From Eriocheir sinensis (Eukaryota; Arthropoda; Malacostraca; Decapoda; Varunidae), in NCBI RefSeq assembly GCF_024679095.1, contig NC_066529.1, positions 6,073,366 to 6,137,365 on the forward strand: a stretch of DNA of 64,000 bases, written 5' to 3'. The translations under genes and the position numbers were made by a program. Below the pieces are notes generated by a model. That model saw nothing but the letters and a program-made list of their open reading frames with translations. It was not told where the DNA came from and did no database searches. Below are positions 12,213 to 38,179 of this stretch, in pieces (the first letter of the stretch is position 1; every line of letters starts with the position of its first letter).

Positions 12213-12428
12213 AACCATTTCAAATAGTCCGTTTAGGCGTTCGATTCTGCGGGTCCTTTCCTCCCCTCTGCTCTGCCACACAGTCCCAACACCTATCCCG
12301 TCCTCTCGTATGTTACCTATATGTAACATATGAGAGAGAAAAATAGGTGTTGGGACTGTGTGGCAGAGCAGAGGGGAGGAAAGGACCCGCAGAATCGAAC
12401 ACCCAAACGGACTATTTGAAATGGTTAT
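12213..12428. mobile_element. Foldback (inverted-repeat) MITE
   Basis: Two arms of about 95 bp are near-perfect reverse complements: the left arm begins AACCATTTCAAATAGTCCG and the right arm ends CGGACTATTTGAAATGGTT. They flank a short AT-rich loop (TATGTTACCTATATGTAACATA). No ORF. No convincing target-site duplication was seen. Confidence 0.9.
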
Positions 12429-12953
12429 AGATGCGTGAGGGTAAAACTAAGGTTATACGTAAGTCCTTAATTCCCAATTAAGGGTTGGAGGTTGTACCTC
12501 GGCCTTACACCGTTGTACGGCTTACAACCTGCTTTCTGAATATGGCCCCTGGGACAGAACTTCTGCTGTTCTGTTGCCCACGTAATGCTTGGACACCGTT
12601 ATAGATCTTTCCCCTGGAGAAGAGTGACTCAGAATCGTGGTGGTTCAACAAATGATTCGTGTTTCGGTGTCAGCGCATCGAGACAGCGGGTCGGCGATGA
12701 GCACACTGGCGATTGGACTTCTTGAAGGGAAGGACGCGTGCGGGAGGGTTCTGGTGTGAGGTGAGCACAACCCTCGATTCTGGTGATTGTTCGTTATTCA
12801 TTGTTTGTGATTTACTTATAACCATGATGTTGGCGGAGTAGTTAGTACCCTTAGCATGTGTCATAAGGTCTATACCTAAATATGTTGTGGGCGGAAGGTG
12901 TTTTAGTGGTTCTTGCTTGTTCGTGACCTGGATTAGGATTGGATTGTTTACAA

Positions 12954-13254
12954 CAGCATTTCCCAACCTGGGGGAAAGTTTATGATTCCAGGAGGGAAAT
13001 TTGACCTGAAAAGAAATATGTTACTAGCAATTAGTCGGCGTAAACGGGGCGTCAGAGCTATTGATTGACTGATTTGTGTTAAGTAAGTATATTGTGTTTG
13101 GCTACTATTTATTTATTATATTGTTTGTGTTATTAATTAAGCAAGGAAATTTCGTGTTATAGCTACTTTTTTCCTCGTCCACATGAACGGGGAAATCCAG
13201 GTGCTTGAGGTTGATGAAGGGGGAAACGATAGAAAAAAAAGTTGGAAACCACTG
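12954..13254. mobile_element. hAT-type MITE with 8-bp target duplication
   Basis: Identical GTTTACAA flanks at 12946-12953 and 13255-13262. The ends are CAGCATTTCCCAACCTGG and, on the complement, CAGTGGTTTCCAACTTTTTT. The CAG...CTG ends and 8-bp duplication are hAT hallmarks. At 301 bp with no transposase it is non-autonomous. Confidence 0.85.
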
Positions 13255-13571
13255 GTTTACAACCTTTATATTGACGAACTTTTTCTTTAAGCTTAATATT
13301 GATGGAGTCGCTCGTGACCTCGATATTATAGGGACTGTTCATACTTTGATGCTGGCGGAACCGTTCGTAATAATCATATTGAGGGAATGTGTTTTTGTGT
13401 TAAATATCATTGGATACTTATTCGTGCTCATACCTCCGGTGTACTTTTTCAGTAATAGGGCGGCGTCCATCTCCAGCAACAGACGTACTGTTGGTATTTT
13501 GCGACGATGCAAACAATGTTTCTAGCTATATAAGAGGTTCAATGAAGAAACACTTTGGCTATACGTATTTT

Positions 13572-13577
13572 TTTATT
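13572..13577 (-). promoter_or_regulatory. Polyadenylation signal AATAAA of hemocyanin
   Basis: The plus strand TTTATT reads AATAAA on the minus strand, about 210 bp past the hemocyanin stop codon. It is the best-placed canonical signal; the cleavage site is not visible. Confidence 0.6.
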
Positions 13578-13786
13578 GATCATTTGGTATGTACTTAGAT
13601 AAATCAAAGCAATACTAAGTGAACCATGTAATTTATATATTTGTAGCCACAACCGGACTCGTTCGTGAAGTGATCATCTCTTCTGTGACTGCCACCGAAC
13701 AGGATCTTGAGTGTAAGGCGCCAGATTGTCAAATGATGTTGACCATTAGGCCCGCTTCCTTCTTGCTCCTCTTCAGTAGCAGAGGC

Positions 13787-17276
<3,490 letters not shown>

Positions 17277-17313
17277 GGTGAAGGCGACACTGCTTCAAGA
17301 CGCTCCTCCGAGG

Positions 17314-17322
17314 CCTTTTATA
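17314..17322 (-). promoter_or_regulatory. TATA box of hemocyanin
   Basis: TATAAAAGG on the minus strand, 38 bp before the ATG. A GCAGT initiator-like site lies about 31 bp downstream (near 17291), predicting a leader of only about 15 nt. Confidence 0.75.
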
Positions 17323-17851
17323 CGTGTCTTCCTCCCCCTTCAAGCTGTAGGCCTAACCAGAGTACCGGTGTTACTATATGGATCTGTATCAACCTTATCT
17401 ATTTTCTCCCTAAATCGTCGGCCTTACCCAAGACTCCGAGTATTGTCGTGATGGAAGTTTCTTCAGGCGTCATTCACTACCTCCAGACTATGTTTCTCAG
17501 GAGATGTGAGAACCTCGTTAATTAAGCACAGGTAACAGTGAAGGAAAAGCGTTACTCTGCCCAAATGTCGGAGGCTAACATACGTAACTCACTGTCCGGA
17601 AGAATTGAAAAGTAGCTCTTGATCTTTGTTTTTTATTAGACTTTTTTCCTCGTTACTTTTGAATTACAATTTTTTCTCTCTTTGTAAGTTAGCAAAATCA
17701 GTCAGGTATGTTAGTGGAATAACTGGCCACGTGTTTGTGTTACAACGATGATTTTATTCTATTTTTTTTTATTCTAATAGTAGCAATAAACTGTATGTAG
17801 AGTTCATCTTCATAAGAAAATAATGATGAATAATATTTCACATCTCTCTCT

Positions 17852-18342
<491 letters not shown>

Positions 18343-18717
18343 TTTTTTCCGTCAACCTTAAGCTTTTTTGTCTTTTTCATCGTCTTTCAATCCATATTTC
18401 TCGCCCTCCACAATATTATGTTGTGGGCACTAGGTGTATGCGTACGTCTGTATATTGGGGGGGGCGGGGGGCGGGGGGGGCTATTGTTTTGCACAGAAAA
18501 AGTAAATCACGTATTTTTGCATTATTTATTTTCCTCCTCTTTCCTGTATTATTTTCTACTCCCCATATGTCCGTTTTTCCTCGCTGCTTTTTTGCATTTT
18601 TTCCCTTCACAAGAGGGGGAAGAAGACCGAGAGAGTAATGAAGAGCTTGGAAAGTAGTAGAAAGGGAAGGAGCGAGGCAAGAGTATGTGAAAGGGGAAGA
18701 TAGTCACTTCAATATGA

Positions 18718-18721
<4 letters not shown>

Positions 18722-18758
<37 letters not shown>

Positions 18759-19048
18759 TCACCACGGCCTGATCACGAGTTGGACTCGCTTTCGCCAGTA
18801 GATACCCTCCCGACGTGAACTAGTGCTCATTATCGTCGATATCTGGTACTGCCTGGACCTCACACACCAAACACCCCATCCTCCTTGGTCAAGGGGGGAC
18901 AGTAACCACTCCTAGCCAACCGAATGAATCCGACCTGAGCGGGTCTCGAACCGCCGCCTGTTTGGCCGTGAAGCATTGCAGCGCAGCGCTCTACCGATTG
19001 AGCTACCGGAGCGGTGTAGCTACCGGAGCGGTGTGTGTGTGTGTGTGT
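18722..19048 (-). mobile_element. tRNA-derived SINE with (CA)n tail
   Basis: On the minus strand a tRNA-like head lies at about 19013-18940 with A box TAGCTCAATCGGTAGAGC and B box GGTTCGAGACC. A unique body runs to about 18755, where it ends in (CA)n. The head is preceded by a short duplicated GCTACCGGAGCGGTGT and another GT run. It lacks a proper acceptor stem pairing, so it is not a functional tRNA gene. Confidence 0.8.
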
Positions 19049-20570
19049 GTAACATTTGGTGTCGGCCAGCCACTCAGGTGAGGTCGTGAGCAGGTCACTG
19101 CAGCTATATTGGTGTACTGGCTGACATGACGCATAGAGTGCCCATGTGGTTAGAAAATGAAATATTAATATAAGAACATAAAGAGTCTGCAAAAGGCAGG
19201 GAGGTTAATACAAGGCAGCTCATGTAACAGACCCAATCATTTTTTTTTTCTTTTATCCACGCCCCGATCCAACTCAAGAGAAACACATCAAATAGATTCA
19301 GAGCTTGGTAGGCATCGTTTATTAAACAAAAGTGGTTAAACTATAAAAAAAGAGAAGATCAATGTAGAATAGTCACATTATGAGAAAGCATATGGCTACG
19401 TAGAAAAGAAAATAATAATCGGGGTTTGGTTGAAGTTCAGTCGCAATATGAAAGAAAAATGATGAGATGGAACGATTACATAAAAAGAAAAAAACTTTCT
19501 GGAGAAAGGATTGAACGTAGAGGAAATGTATGATCGCAGAGTGGAGAAAACTATCGAAGAATAGCGACCATGTATTTAAGAAAAGAAATGAACCGATAAG
19601 ACAAGGAAAAATAAAAGTAAGAACAATGTGAACAGCAAACAGTGTGCTCTGCACAACCTAGCAACTATAAACATATATTGGAAGGCAAACAAAGGAGGTT
19701 TGTCCTTGAGCCTCAGTTAGTGATCACCGGTAATCTGAGCCCCGTAAGGCCCCAATGATTGTCTGGCCACCGCCTCCCCTTGTACAGATAACACGCTGCT
19801 TATTATCGCTCACCATCTGTGGCCTAGGACTAAACATGTGGGTCGCTGCTGACAGTCACGTACACAGACATGCATCAGGTGCAGTCCTGGCCCAAGCAAT
19901 TAAGTTGCCAAGGGCGTGGTTTCTAAATTGGTTCCGCAGAAAATGATTTCGAAGTCGCAGATGGCGGGTTTAAAAAAAAATTTGGCGCGTTATATTTGGG
20001 TAGAAGCCACCGGGTAGCCGAGGCGAGACACTGAGGGAAAACACCCTCCATTAATGTTCTCTATTCCTCACCTTGCTGTTTCTTAGTTGATCGTTAGTAT
20101 TTGGGCTGATTAACGTAATAAAAAAGATAAGGCACGTAGTTTCCGTATATCAGGGAGTTCAGGCTACTTAATTTGTCCAATGTTTTATTATCACATTCTT
20201 ATGACAAGACATTACAGCCGTACATTTATGGTATTTATTTACATAGATTTATATAGATATTCAGACCGCACAGACAATATGGTCCAGGCTAGGTGGTCTG
20301 TCCTTAAACCCCAAGGAAATTACGTCGAATGAAATGTCACCAAGTCAGTCTACTCTAGTAAATATTAAGTAGAAGGAAGTGGCGGGCGAGCTTTTTTTCT
20401 TTATTCCACGTGGGAGGATGAAAATAATATGCTCTCGGAAGTCTGTCTCACTAGAAGCATAATAGTGACTGCGGCCCAACTGTTTACATAATCGCAGAGT
20501 GGACGTGTTCAATTTGAAAATCATCATATTCGATGACTCCATGTAGCATTGACTTTGTGCAGAATTGTAA
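19049..20570. other. Intergenic, no recognised feature
   Basis: AT-rich DNA between the SINE and the trinucleotide array. Short ORFs have no family resemblance I can recognise. Confidence 0.5.
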
Positions 20571-20574
20571 CACT

Positions 20575-20575
20575 G

Positions 20576-20609
<34 letters not shown>

Positions 20610-20755
20610 CTGTGGTAATAGTTGTTGTAGTAGTAGTTGTCGTCGTCGTCGTCGTCGTAGTAGTAGTAGTAGTAGTAGTAGTTGTTGTTGTAATAATGGT
20701 AGTGGTAGTAGTTGTAGTATTAGTAGTAGTAGTAGTAGTTGTTGTTGTTGTTGTG

Positions 20756-20811
<56 letters not shown>

Positions 20812-20842
20812 TGTAGTAGTGGTAGTTGTAGTAGTAGTAGTT

Positions 20843-20900
<58 letters not shown>

Positions 20901-20938
20901 TAATTGTAGTAGTAGTAGTAGTCGCTGTAGTAGTAGGA
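20575..20938. repeat. (GTA/GTT)n trinucleotide array
   Basis: About 360 bp of TAG/TTG/TCG triplets. Poly-Ser, poly-Val and poly-Tyr ORFs across it are artefacts. Confidence 0.97.
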
Positions 20939-21136
20939 GGTGGTGTGTGTGTATGGGGGGTGTAACAAATTCTTACGTGTATCTTATCCTATTCAACAAG
21001 ATGGACAAAAATCGAACTATCCCTTATTATTTGATTTATGTTACAAATTATGAATCCCTAAATTTATGGATATGTATAACACCGGAACTCCATTTAGTGA
21101 AGCAGTTCATATAGAAAAGAAACTATTGTATTACTT

Positions 21137-31412
<10,276 letters not shown>

Positions 31413-31752
31413 TGTCCAAATCGACTCGTTGTATTGTTGTTGTTGCTACTACCACTGCTGTTGTTGACGTTACTGTTTTTGGTGGTGGAGCCGGGTGTTA
31501 CTGGGTGTGTTTTGTTATTGTTATTTCGGTGTTGCTGGTGGTGGTATTGACTTTTGTATTGTTGTTGTTGTTGTTGTTGTTAGAAAAAACTTTGGCACCC
31601 TGTAATAGTGAAGAAACTAATTTAAGTACAAGCTTTATTTTAATAAATAAATTTAAACTGATAGTCAATCACTTTGAAAATGTAAGTATACGATTAACCG
31701 TACAAGGATTAACGTACAAGGTGTCCTTCGACATTATAACATATGAGATTGA

Positions 31753-31863
<111 letters not shown>

Positions 31864-31888
31864 TAATTGTAATTGAGAGAAGACTTAC

Positions 31889-31985
31889 CCCTGCGACAGA
31901 GGACGAGGGACTGCGGGCTGGTCTCGCTGTGTCATTCACAGAACCTCCGGTGGGTCCGGCGGGCCGGGGAGCGCCACGTGCATTG
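31889..31985 (-). other. Possible 5' untranslated exon of the carotenoid oxygenase gene
   Basis: A GC-rich block upstream of the ATG at 31412 ends in a consensus donor GTAAGT (31888-31883, minus strand). It lies in otherwise AT-rich and TA-repeat DNA, at the right place for a leader exon. No acceptor or promoter element was fixed. Confidence 0.3.
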
Positions 31986-32439
31986 TCTAAATATTATGCA
32001 ACACACTGGTAACGCCACATTACACAATATGCCTTGTATCTTCGAGTTCATGAACGGTACGAGTGTTATCTTACTGATCTTACTACTAAAAACATGTTTT
32101 GTGGGACGCGCGACGTAGATGGTACTGCGTTGCGGCCTTTGAGCATGCTTTGAGTGGTAACCACAGACCATTAGCTACAGGCTCAAGGCCCAGTGGGACG
32201 AAGAGGAGAGCCAAGGGCAGGTGCTGCGTGCATTGATTGATTTACCTGTCCTTGGAAAACAGAGAACTTTGTTCGGGCAACTACCTTTTATAATTTATTT
32301 CCTGTCCCGAACTATCTATATGCCTTCCAGGGAGGTGTTAATGGCTAGTACAGCTTATGTTGTTGAGAAATTAGATTTGCAGTTGCGCCTCTTATTTAAT
32401 GAGCATCTGGATAGTCATAACTAGAAGGATAAATATAAA

Positions 32440-32700
32440 GTTCGGGGCGTACGCTTAAGGTGCGCGTGACCTCGGTGCCAATCTCCGTCACATATTTGAC
32501 TCTTGAGCTTATATCGGGTAATAACCCATCACCCCGGGGGATAGCAGTGCGATATCCGGGTTACCAGTTTATCTTTAGCAGGCATCCGTTTATCGACCAG
32601 TTCGAAAAGGAGGATGAGCAGCTGAGTGGACCGCGATTCGAACCCAGCCCCACGGATTCGTATAGGTGACCAGCAGTCTTTAAAGCAGCTAGACATTCTT
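32440..32700 (-). mobile_element. Probable tRNA-derived SINE
   Basis: The minus strand holds a B-box-like GGGTTCGAATC (near 32640) after a weak A-box region (GCTGCTTTAAAGACTGCTGG). The overall layout resembles the other SINEs here. Boundaries are uncertain. Confidence 0.45.
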
Positions 32701-33934
32701 TTTAGGTCATACGGAATTGTACTGACAACGGTTCCACTGAATGTACCTAATGGCCGATAGAATTGTCGTTATTTTCACTTTTATGATTTTTTTCTTGCTG
32801 ACATGTCTGGTTGCTTTATCATAATTTGTTGCTGTTAGTCCTAGCCTTTGAATTCCATCATTGCTTCAAGTGATTCTTTTATTTCTTACACTTTGTTTTT
32901 TATAGTATTAAACCATTTCATTTATAAATTAATCAACTCTTCCTTTTTGCTCCACATTTATTTTTCTCTCAGTATGTCTATACTTTTATCAACCGAAGCC
33001 TGCTTTTTGTGACCATTTCATTCCACAAACCATAATCACTGTGTGTCATGTCTTTCTTCACCACTTCCTAGTGAGTCAATAAGCCATGACTACTCGGTCT
33101 CCTCTCGTTTTTTACCCTCCCATGTGCGTTGGCTACCTATCGCACCTTTAAGTCTTAAACACGAGGTTCAGGATTTAAGTCCCACTGCTGCCTGCTGACA
33201 ATTTTCAGCAACTGTCGAGGGGAGCACCAAGGGGGCAGCATTAGCTATGCAGGAAGATAAATTATAATTATGAACATTCTTTCCTTGCCACTAATGGTAA
33301 ATACCATGATTCCATAAAGTTTTCCTCTCAGGAAAACAAGGCATATATTAACCTAATTTTTTATTTATTTATGAAACTATTTACATTTATACATTTACAT
33401 GTACACTCAATACAAACCTTTCCTTCCCTTCCTTGCCGTGCCTGAGGTGCTACTGTCGCTGATCTAGTCTGTTGTAAGATGCATACTTGAGCCTACTGTA
33501 GCCCACCTATAGTAGTCTGTGGGAGTTAACTTGGGGTTAGGAAAAGGTGTTGCAAGCAGCGATGATCAAAGTGTGAAGGCGGAAGAGTCAAACCACTTCA
33601 TTTGCAACTGGATGAACACCCGGGGAGTGGGACGCCGTGCCCTCCGTTAGTGGGACATGTCCATCACTATCAATATTATACTGTTGCTCTCAGGCTGATT
33701 GCCAAGAGCACTGTCAGTATCAAGCTGGCAATTCCACAACATTGTCACTGTCAGGCTTTACTATCTCTCAGATTAAGGTTAGTGTGTCCACAGCCGGCCT
33801 TGGGTGACAGATTTGAACCGACGTTCCACCTGGGCCGCAAGTGTTGCGTGTAATTGGGATCTCAAAATCAGATACTACTGCTCTTGTAGCGTGCTCATTC
33901 CTCATCCAAGGGACCCGAAGAGCTGTGAGGTGCG
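32701..33934. other. Intergenic, no confirmed feature
   Basis: Contains short RNA-polymerase-III-box-like pieces (near 33165 and 33820) that may be SINE remnants. No gene recognised. Confidence 0.4.
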
Positions 33935-34195
33935 GTGTATGTTGCTCTTGGGCTGTCTGCAAAAATTGTCACATCGCTGATGGTGGTTCTGCTGTTGTTA
34001 CCTCTGATCCCGCCATTGTGGTGGTTGTTGCTGTTGTCGAGGTTGTTGCTGCTGCCGAAGCTGCCCACTAACGCCGTGTATGAGGCGCTCAGCTCGTCAC
34101 CGAATCTTCTCCAGCAGGGAAAGGTAGCACTGAACACTGCTCATCCAGGAGAGGAGGCTGTACTTCATGACGGGCATTACTTTGCCGTGTACTAA
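33935..34195 (+). CDS. Unrecognised leucine-rich ORF, left member of an inverted pair
   Basis: No known family recognised. The frame contains a hydrophobic stretch (SLMVVLLLLPLIPPLWWLLL) followed by TNAVYEALSSSPNLLQQGKV, ALNTAHPGEEAVLHD and a stop. It is related in the same frame to the minus-strand ORF ending at 34207 (shared pattern T-[ND]-A-V-x-E-x-L-S-S, LLQQ/IIQQ, TAH-x-G, AVLHD). It opens with GTG, not ATG, so if coding it would be a 3' exon. No good acceptor seen; the left copy may be a pseudogene. Confidence 0.3.
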   Translation: MYVALGLSAKIVTSLMVVLLLLPLIPPLWWLLLLSRLLLLPKLPTNAVYEALSSSPNLLQQGKVALNTAHPGEEAVLHDGHYFAVY

Positions 34196-34206
34196 CTCAC
34201 AAAGCT

Positions 34207-34476
34207 CTACAGGCACAAGTGAGGGCTGTCATGGAGTACAGCCTTGTTTCCTGAATGAGCAGTGTCCAGTGGAACATCTCTCTGCTGGATAATGTCAAGC
34301 AGCGAGCTGAGCAACTCAAGCACGGCATCAGTGGCCAGCCTCAGAAGCAGCAGCACCACCACCAACTGCAACAGCGGGAGTAGAGGCAGCAGCAGCAGTA
34401 CCAGCGGCTTGACGATCTTCACAACCAGCTGAACAGCCTGGAGTAGGCGACCAAAGGCTCTCACAGTGTTCTCCTT
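34207..34476 (-). CDS. Unrecognised leucine-rich ORF, right member; possible terminal exon
   Basis: No known family recognised. On the minus strand an acceptor-like GGGCTTTGTAG precedes an open frame of 89 codons: KENTVRAFGRLLQAVQL, a hydrophobic run (PLVLLLLPLLPLLQLVVVLL), TDAVLELLSSLLDIIQQRDV, TAHSGNKAVLHDSPHLCL and stop. It faces the plus-strand relative tail to tail, with the two stops about 16 bp apart. The Leu richness partly reflects CTG/GTT triplets, so the coding call is tentative. Confidence 0.35.
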   Translation of the reverse strand, partial: KENTVRAFGRLLQAVQLVVKIVKPLVLLLLPLLPLLQLVVVLLLLRLATDAVLELLSSLLDIIQQRDVPLDTAHSGNKAVLHDSPHLCL

Positions 34477-34534
34477 CTACAAAGCCCAGAGACAAACACC
34501 ACAGGATGTCAACCCAGTCTCTCACTCTCTCTCC

Positions 34535-34540
<6 letters not shown>

Positions 34541-34586
<46 letters not shown>
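34541..34586. repeat. (AG)n microsatellite
   Basis: About 23 AG units. The following 34587-35590 shows no recognised feature. Confidence 0.95.
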
Positions 34587-34589
<3 letters not shown>

Positions 34590-35589
34590 GGGGGATGCTA
34601 TTTTAAAAGCTTGTTGTTGATTGGACAGTACTGAAAGTCAGCCAGTGTCTCCGATTCTAGAAACTGGCCTCTCTGCAAAACAAGGTTTACCTTTACTCTG
34701 ACTTGTGTAATACCTTAGTTCTCCATCTTTGGACAGTCCAGTGATACTATATCAAGACTGTGAGGGAGAGTTCAAATTAACAAGAAAATAAAATCATGAC
34801 TTAAGTAGATGTTTTTTTTTGTTTTTGTTTTTTTGGCTTTTCTTTATAAAATTATCAAGCAACTATATAAAATAAGTAATAAAATTCGAAACAGGATGTT
34901 CTGGATATGATGATGTTACCAGATGATAGATAGTGTGACAATGAGAGTAGAATAAAATAACATTATGCCTTAGGTTTCTATACTATACAGGCTAAGGGCA
35001 GAAGGGATCCTGCAGTGCAGGGTGTGCGTGTGTCCCTACATAGCAGTGCCATTGTTGCAGATTGCAGCTTTCTGTGGCATCTTGAGTCTGATAACTTACA
35101 TTAAAATGAACACGGTTATTCTTAATCACTTTGAATTTTTGTCAGTAAAACCAATTCACTATTATTCCATTGTTCAGTAATGAGGAAATTAAGCATTATG
35201 CTGGCATGGGTGAGCTAAAGGGAATATAATTTTTTAATGTGGAGAGGTCAGTTTCTGGGATGTGCAAGAGACTGGCTGCCTCAGATTGTTGTTCAATCGA
35301 CAAGCTTAAGAAAGTGGCTTAGTCTCTTAATTGTAAAGTAGAAATAAAGTATAACACTAAGCAGTTAGGATGATGATATAGTATTCAATCATTGATGTGA
35401 AATGGCAGTTATATGAAGAGAACAGAATGTGTAAATACTCAGGATTAAGGAAGGAACGGAAAGAAAAGATTATGCAAAATAAGTTCATCAAGGGAAGAGA
35501 CTAAGGCTACTAAGAGTACTCCCCTCACATTAGGCTCCAGCCCCATCTCTAAAGGCTTACAATAGTCTTAGTGTGCACTTACATTGTGG

Positions 35590-36790
35590 AAAGACCGTCA
35601 TACAAAATCATCATCATCATCATTTCGTTTAACGTCTGTTTTCACTAAGGAATTCCTGAGTGGTTGGACGCTTTATGGCTCTCCTCCATTCTACTCTGTC
35701 ATCTGCCCGATGCTCATCCAATTCCATCAATGCCAAGTCTTCCTGTATACACATTCTCCACATTTTCTTTGGTCTACCAACTGGTCTCCTTCCTTCTACC
35801 TCCAATCTCTCCAAAAACTCCCGGCACAGTATCCTTCCCTGTTCTCTTTACATGTCCAAACTGTCAGTCTTTCCCTTCTGAGCACTGTTTCTAGGTTCTC
35901 TACTCCACATCTGTTAGCTACATCTGCACTGGACACCCTGTCTTGCCACCTGATCCCCGCCATATACCTCAGCATTCTGCGATCACTTGCTCTCAATACC
36001 TCCTTCAATTTTCTAGTTAGAGCCCATGTTTCTGCTCCATGCAACATCACTGATCTAATACACAATTGGTACACCCCTGCTCTGCTCTTTAGAGGGATGC
36101 TACAATTCACAAGTAAACTAGCCACCAACCTCCACTTTAACCACACTGCTGCCACTTTCACTCTCACTGTCCTCTCCACTCCCACCTCACAGTCCAGAGC
36201 ATCTCCCAAATAACAGAAATGTTCTACCTCATCCAGCTCTCCTCCATTCACCTCTAGTTCATCCCTCTCAGTTTCTTGTCCTTGCTGTCTCCTTACACAA
36301 GCTGGGCATATAAAATTCTGCACTCCTCTTACATTTCTGAGGCCTGAGCATCTATGGTGGCACCACTGACTGCAACATGGGCACAAGACTGAATTTACAC
36401 CTACTCCCTTCCCGCAGCATCCACATGGATATTTTCCTGATTTAATCTTTTCTCTTGTTTCTTTTCCAGTCACCATGTACTTTGTTTTTTTCCATATTAA
36501 TTTTCAAACCTCTCTCCTCCATTCCTTCCTTCCATTTACTGAACTTTTCTTTAACTTCTTCTGCTGTCTCTGCATTTACTACCCAGTCATCTGCATACAG
36601 CAGCTCCCATGGTGCCTCTTTTCTTGCTTCCTTTGTTGCCTCTTCCATTACTGTTATAAACAAGAGCGGCTAAGGGCAGATCCCTAGTGAACCCCCACTC
36701 CAATTTCGAGCTCATCTGATGTTCCGACCACTGTTTTCATTCTCGATTTTCATTCTCAATTTTGTACCTTCATATCGTCCCATCACCGTC
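35590..36790 (-). mobile_element. Non-LTR retrotransposon fragment with YADD reverse transcriptase and zinc-finger-like insert
   Basis: On the minus strand: TVVGTSDELEIGVGVH with stops, then FITVMEEATKEARKEAPWEL, the catalytic YADD (LLYADDWVV), then a Cys/His-rich segment (CGCCGKG...CPCCSQWCHHRCSG...CPAC, about 36430-36290), then FCYLGDALDCEVG, GAETWALTRKLKE and finally VEGRRPVGRPKKMW. It ends in a GAT-triplet tail at 35600. It is 5'-truncated and frame-shifted between 36476 and 36442. An RTE-like clade is my guess. Confidence 0.88.
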
Positions 36791-36917
36791 ATACTAAATC
36801 ATGTGTGAAAAGGTAATGTGCTGTTTTTTACATAACATGGCCTACATTGCTAAAGTGCTTGGATATTCATTCAATTCAATGTGCAAAGTTAGATGAGGGG
36901 AATATTGTTAGCACTGG

Positions 36918-36919
<2 letters not shown>

Positions 36920-37011
<92 letters not shown>
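36920..37011. repeat. (TA)46 microsatellite
   Basis: Uninterrupted TA followed by an A-rich run. The stretch 37012-37596 has no recognised feature. Confidence 0.97.
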
Positions 37012-37016
<5 letters not shown>

Positions 37017-37596
37017 AAAATAAAAAATGCAAGACCTCTAGACCCTTGCAAAATTAGTTGAAGGTCTTGGAGTTCAGGGCAAAAGACTAAGGCTAGTTCT
37101 AAGAGCACACCCAAACACTGGGCTCCAGACCCCATCTCTAAAGGCTGCATGACTTCAAGTACAATACTACAGAGTGAGAGAAAATGGTGAATATCCTTAC
37201 AGTCACAGTCCAGCCCCCTTCAAGGCCACTACACCTGCTTTTATTTACCTTTCCTGCCAAAGATTCTCTTCACCACCCTTGCCTTCTGCCCTTTCAATAT
37301 GACTACCACCAACACATTTTCTTTGAAGTATAATTGCTCTATTTTTTTCTCTACTCATTTTGAAAAGCCCACACATGCACCCACACATACAATACCTTTG
37401 CTCTAATAGCAGTTTACTATAGCACTGCCATAAGGAAACTGGTGCATCTCTGTTTAGTGCAGCATACCCTTACTATAGTTGGTATCATTTCATCTGTGGC
37501 ATAGTGGCATAGGCACACTGTAGCTCATGATTGATTTTAAATCAGCATGTCTGATATCAGTGGCTACGTGTGATAAATATTCAATATTTCTTCAGT

Positions 37597-38179
37597 AATA
37601 TATTTGGATGTTTGTATTTATAAAGAATCATCACACATTCTTATATAAATCCCAAACACGCCTATTTGCATCGATAACATGCCATACAAGCATACAAAAG
37701 ATCAGCTTGTATCAAGCAGTCAAGTCAAATCATATGCAAACAAATAAGGCTTTAATTCAAAAGCTTTATCTTGTTTCAGGTACAGAAACGACATTTGGGT
37801 TCTGTAAGTGTAAATAAAAGGTATTTTAATAATTTCTTGCATGTAAATCACATGAGCAATACTGGAAGTATCATGAAATATTACTGAATGTAAAGCTATG
37901 ATATTTCCAATATCACCAATATGATTTATACTAGGCAATGAATAACTGAAATACCCTTAATTTTCACTTACAGAGGCAGATGTCTTTGAATGTACCTGAA
38001 ATGAACGAAGTAATTATAATTTTTAAAAAGCCTATTGTTTGTTTGAGTATGATCTGATGAGGTTGTTTGATACAAGCTTGTCTTCCATGTGCTTGTATGG
38101 TATATTGGCAATGCAAAGGTGCATGTTTGGGATTATAAGGTGTGAGGGTTTTAGTACATATAAACATTCAAATATATTA
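37597..38179. mobile_element. Large imperfect inverted repeat (arms about 230 bp)
   Basis: The left arm (from TAATATATTTGGATG) and the complement of the right arm (TAATATATTTGAATG) share AATCCCAAACA[CT]GC, CATACAAGCA, AGCTTGTATCAA, CAAACAA, TTTCAGGTAC and TCTGTAAGTG in order. The centre is near 37890. A foldback element is likely; no duplication or ORF was seen. Region 38180-39008 has nothing recognised. Confidence 0.85.

Noticed and set aside
18940..19015. tRNA gene on the minus strand
   Set aside because: A and B boxes are good but the acceptor stem does not pair and the sequence continues into a SINE body with a CA tail.
20533..21114. Poly-Ser, poly-Val and poly-Tyr ORFs
   Set aside because: Three readings of one GTA-type trinucleotide array.
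31932..32424. ORFs of 79 and 67 codons near the carotenoid oxygenase 5' end
   Set aside because: No family recognised, no splice context, and they overlap a possible leader exon and SINE debris; too weak to list.
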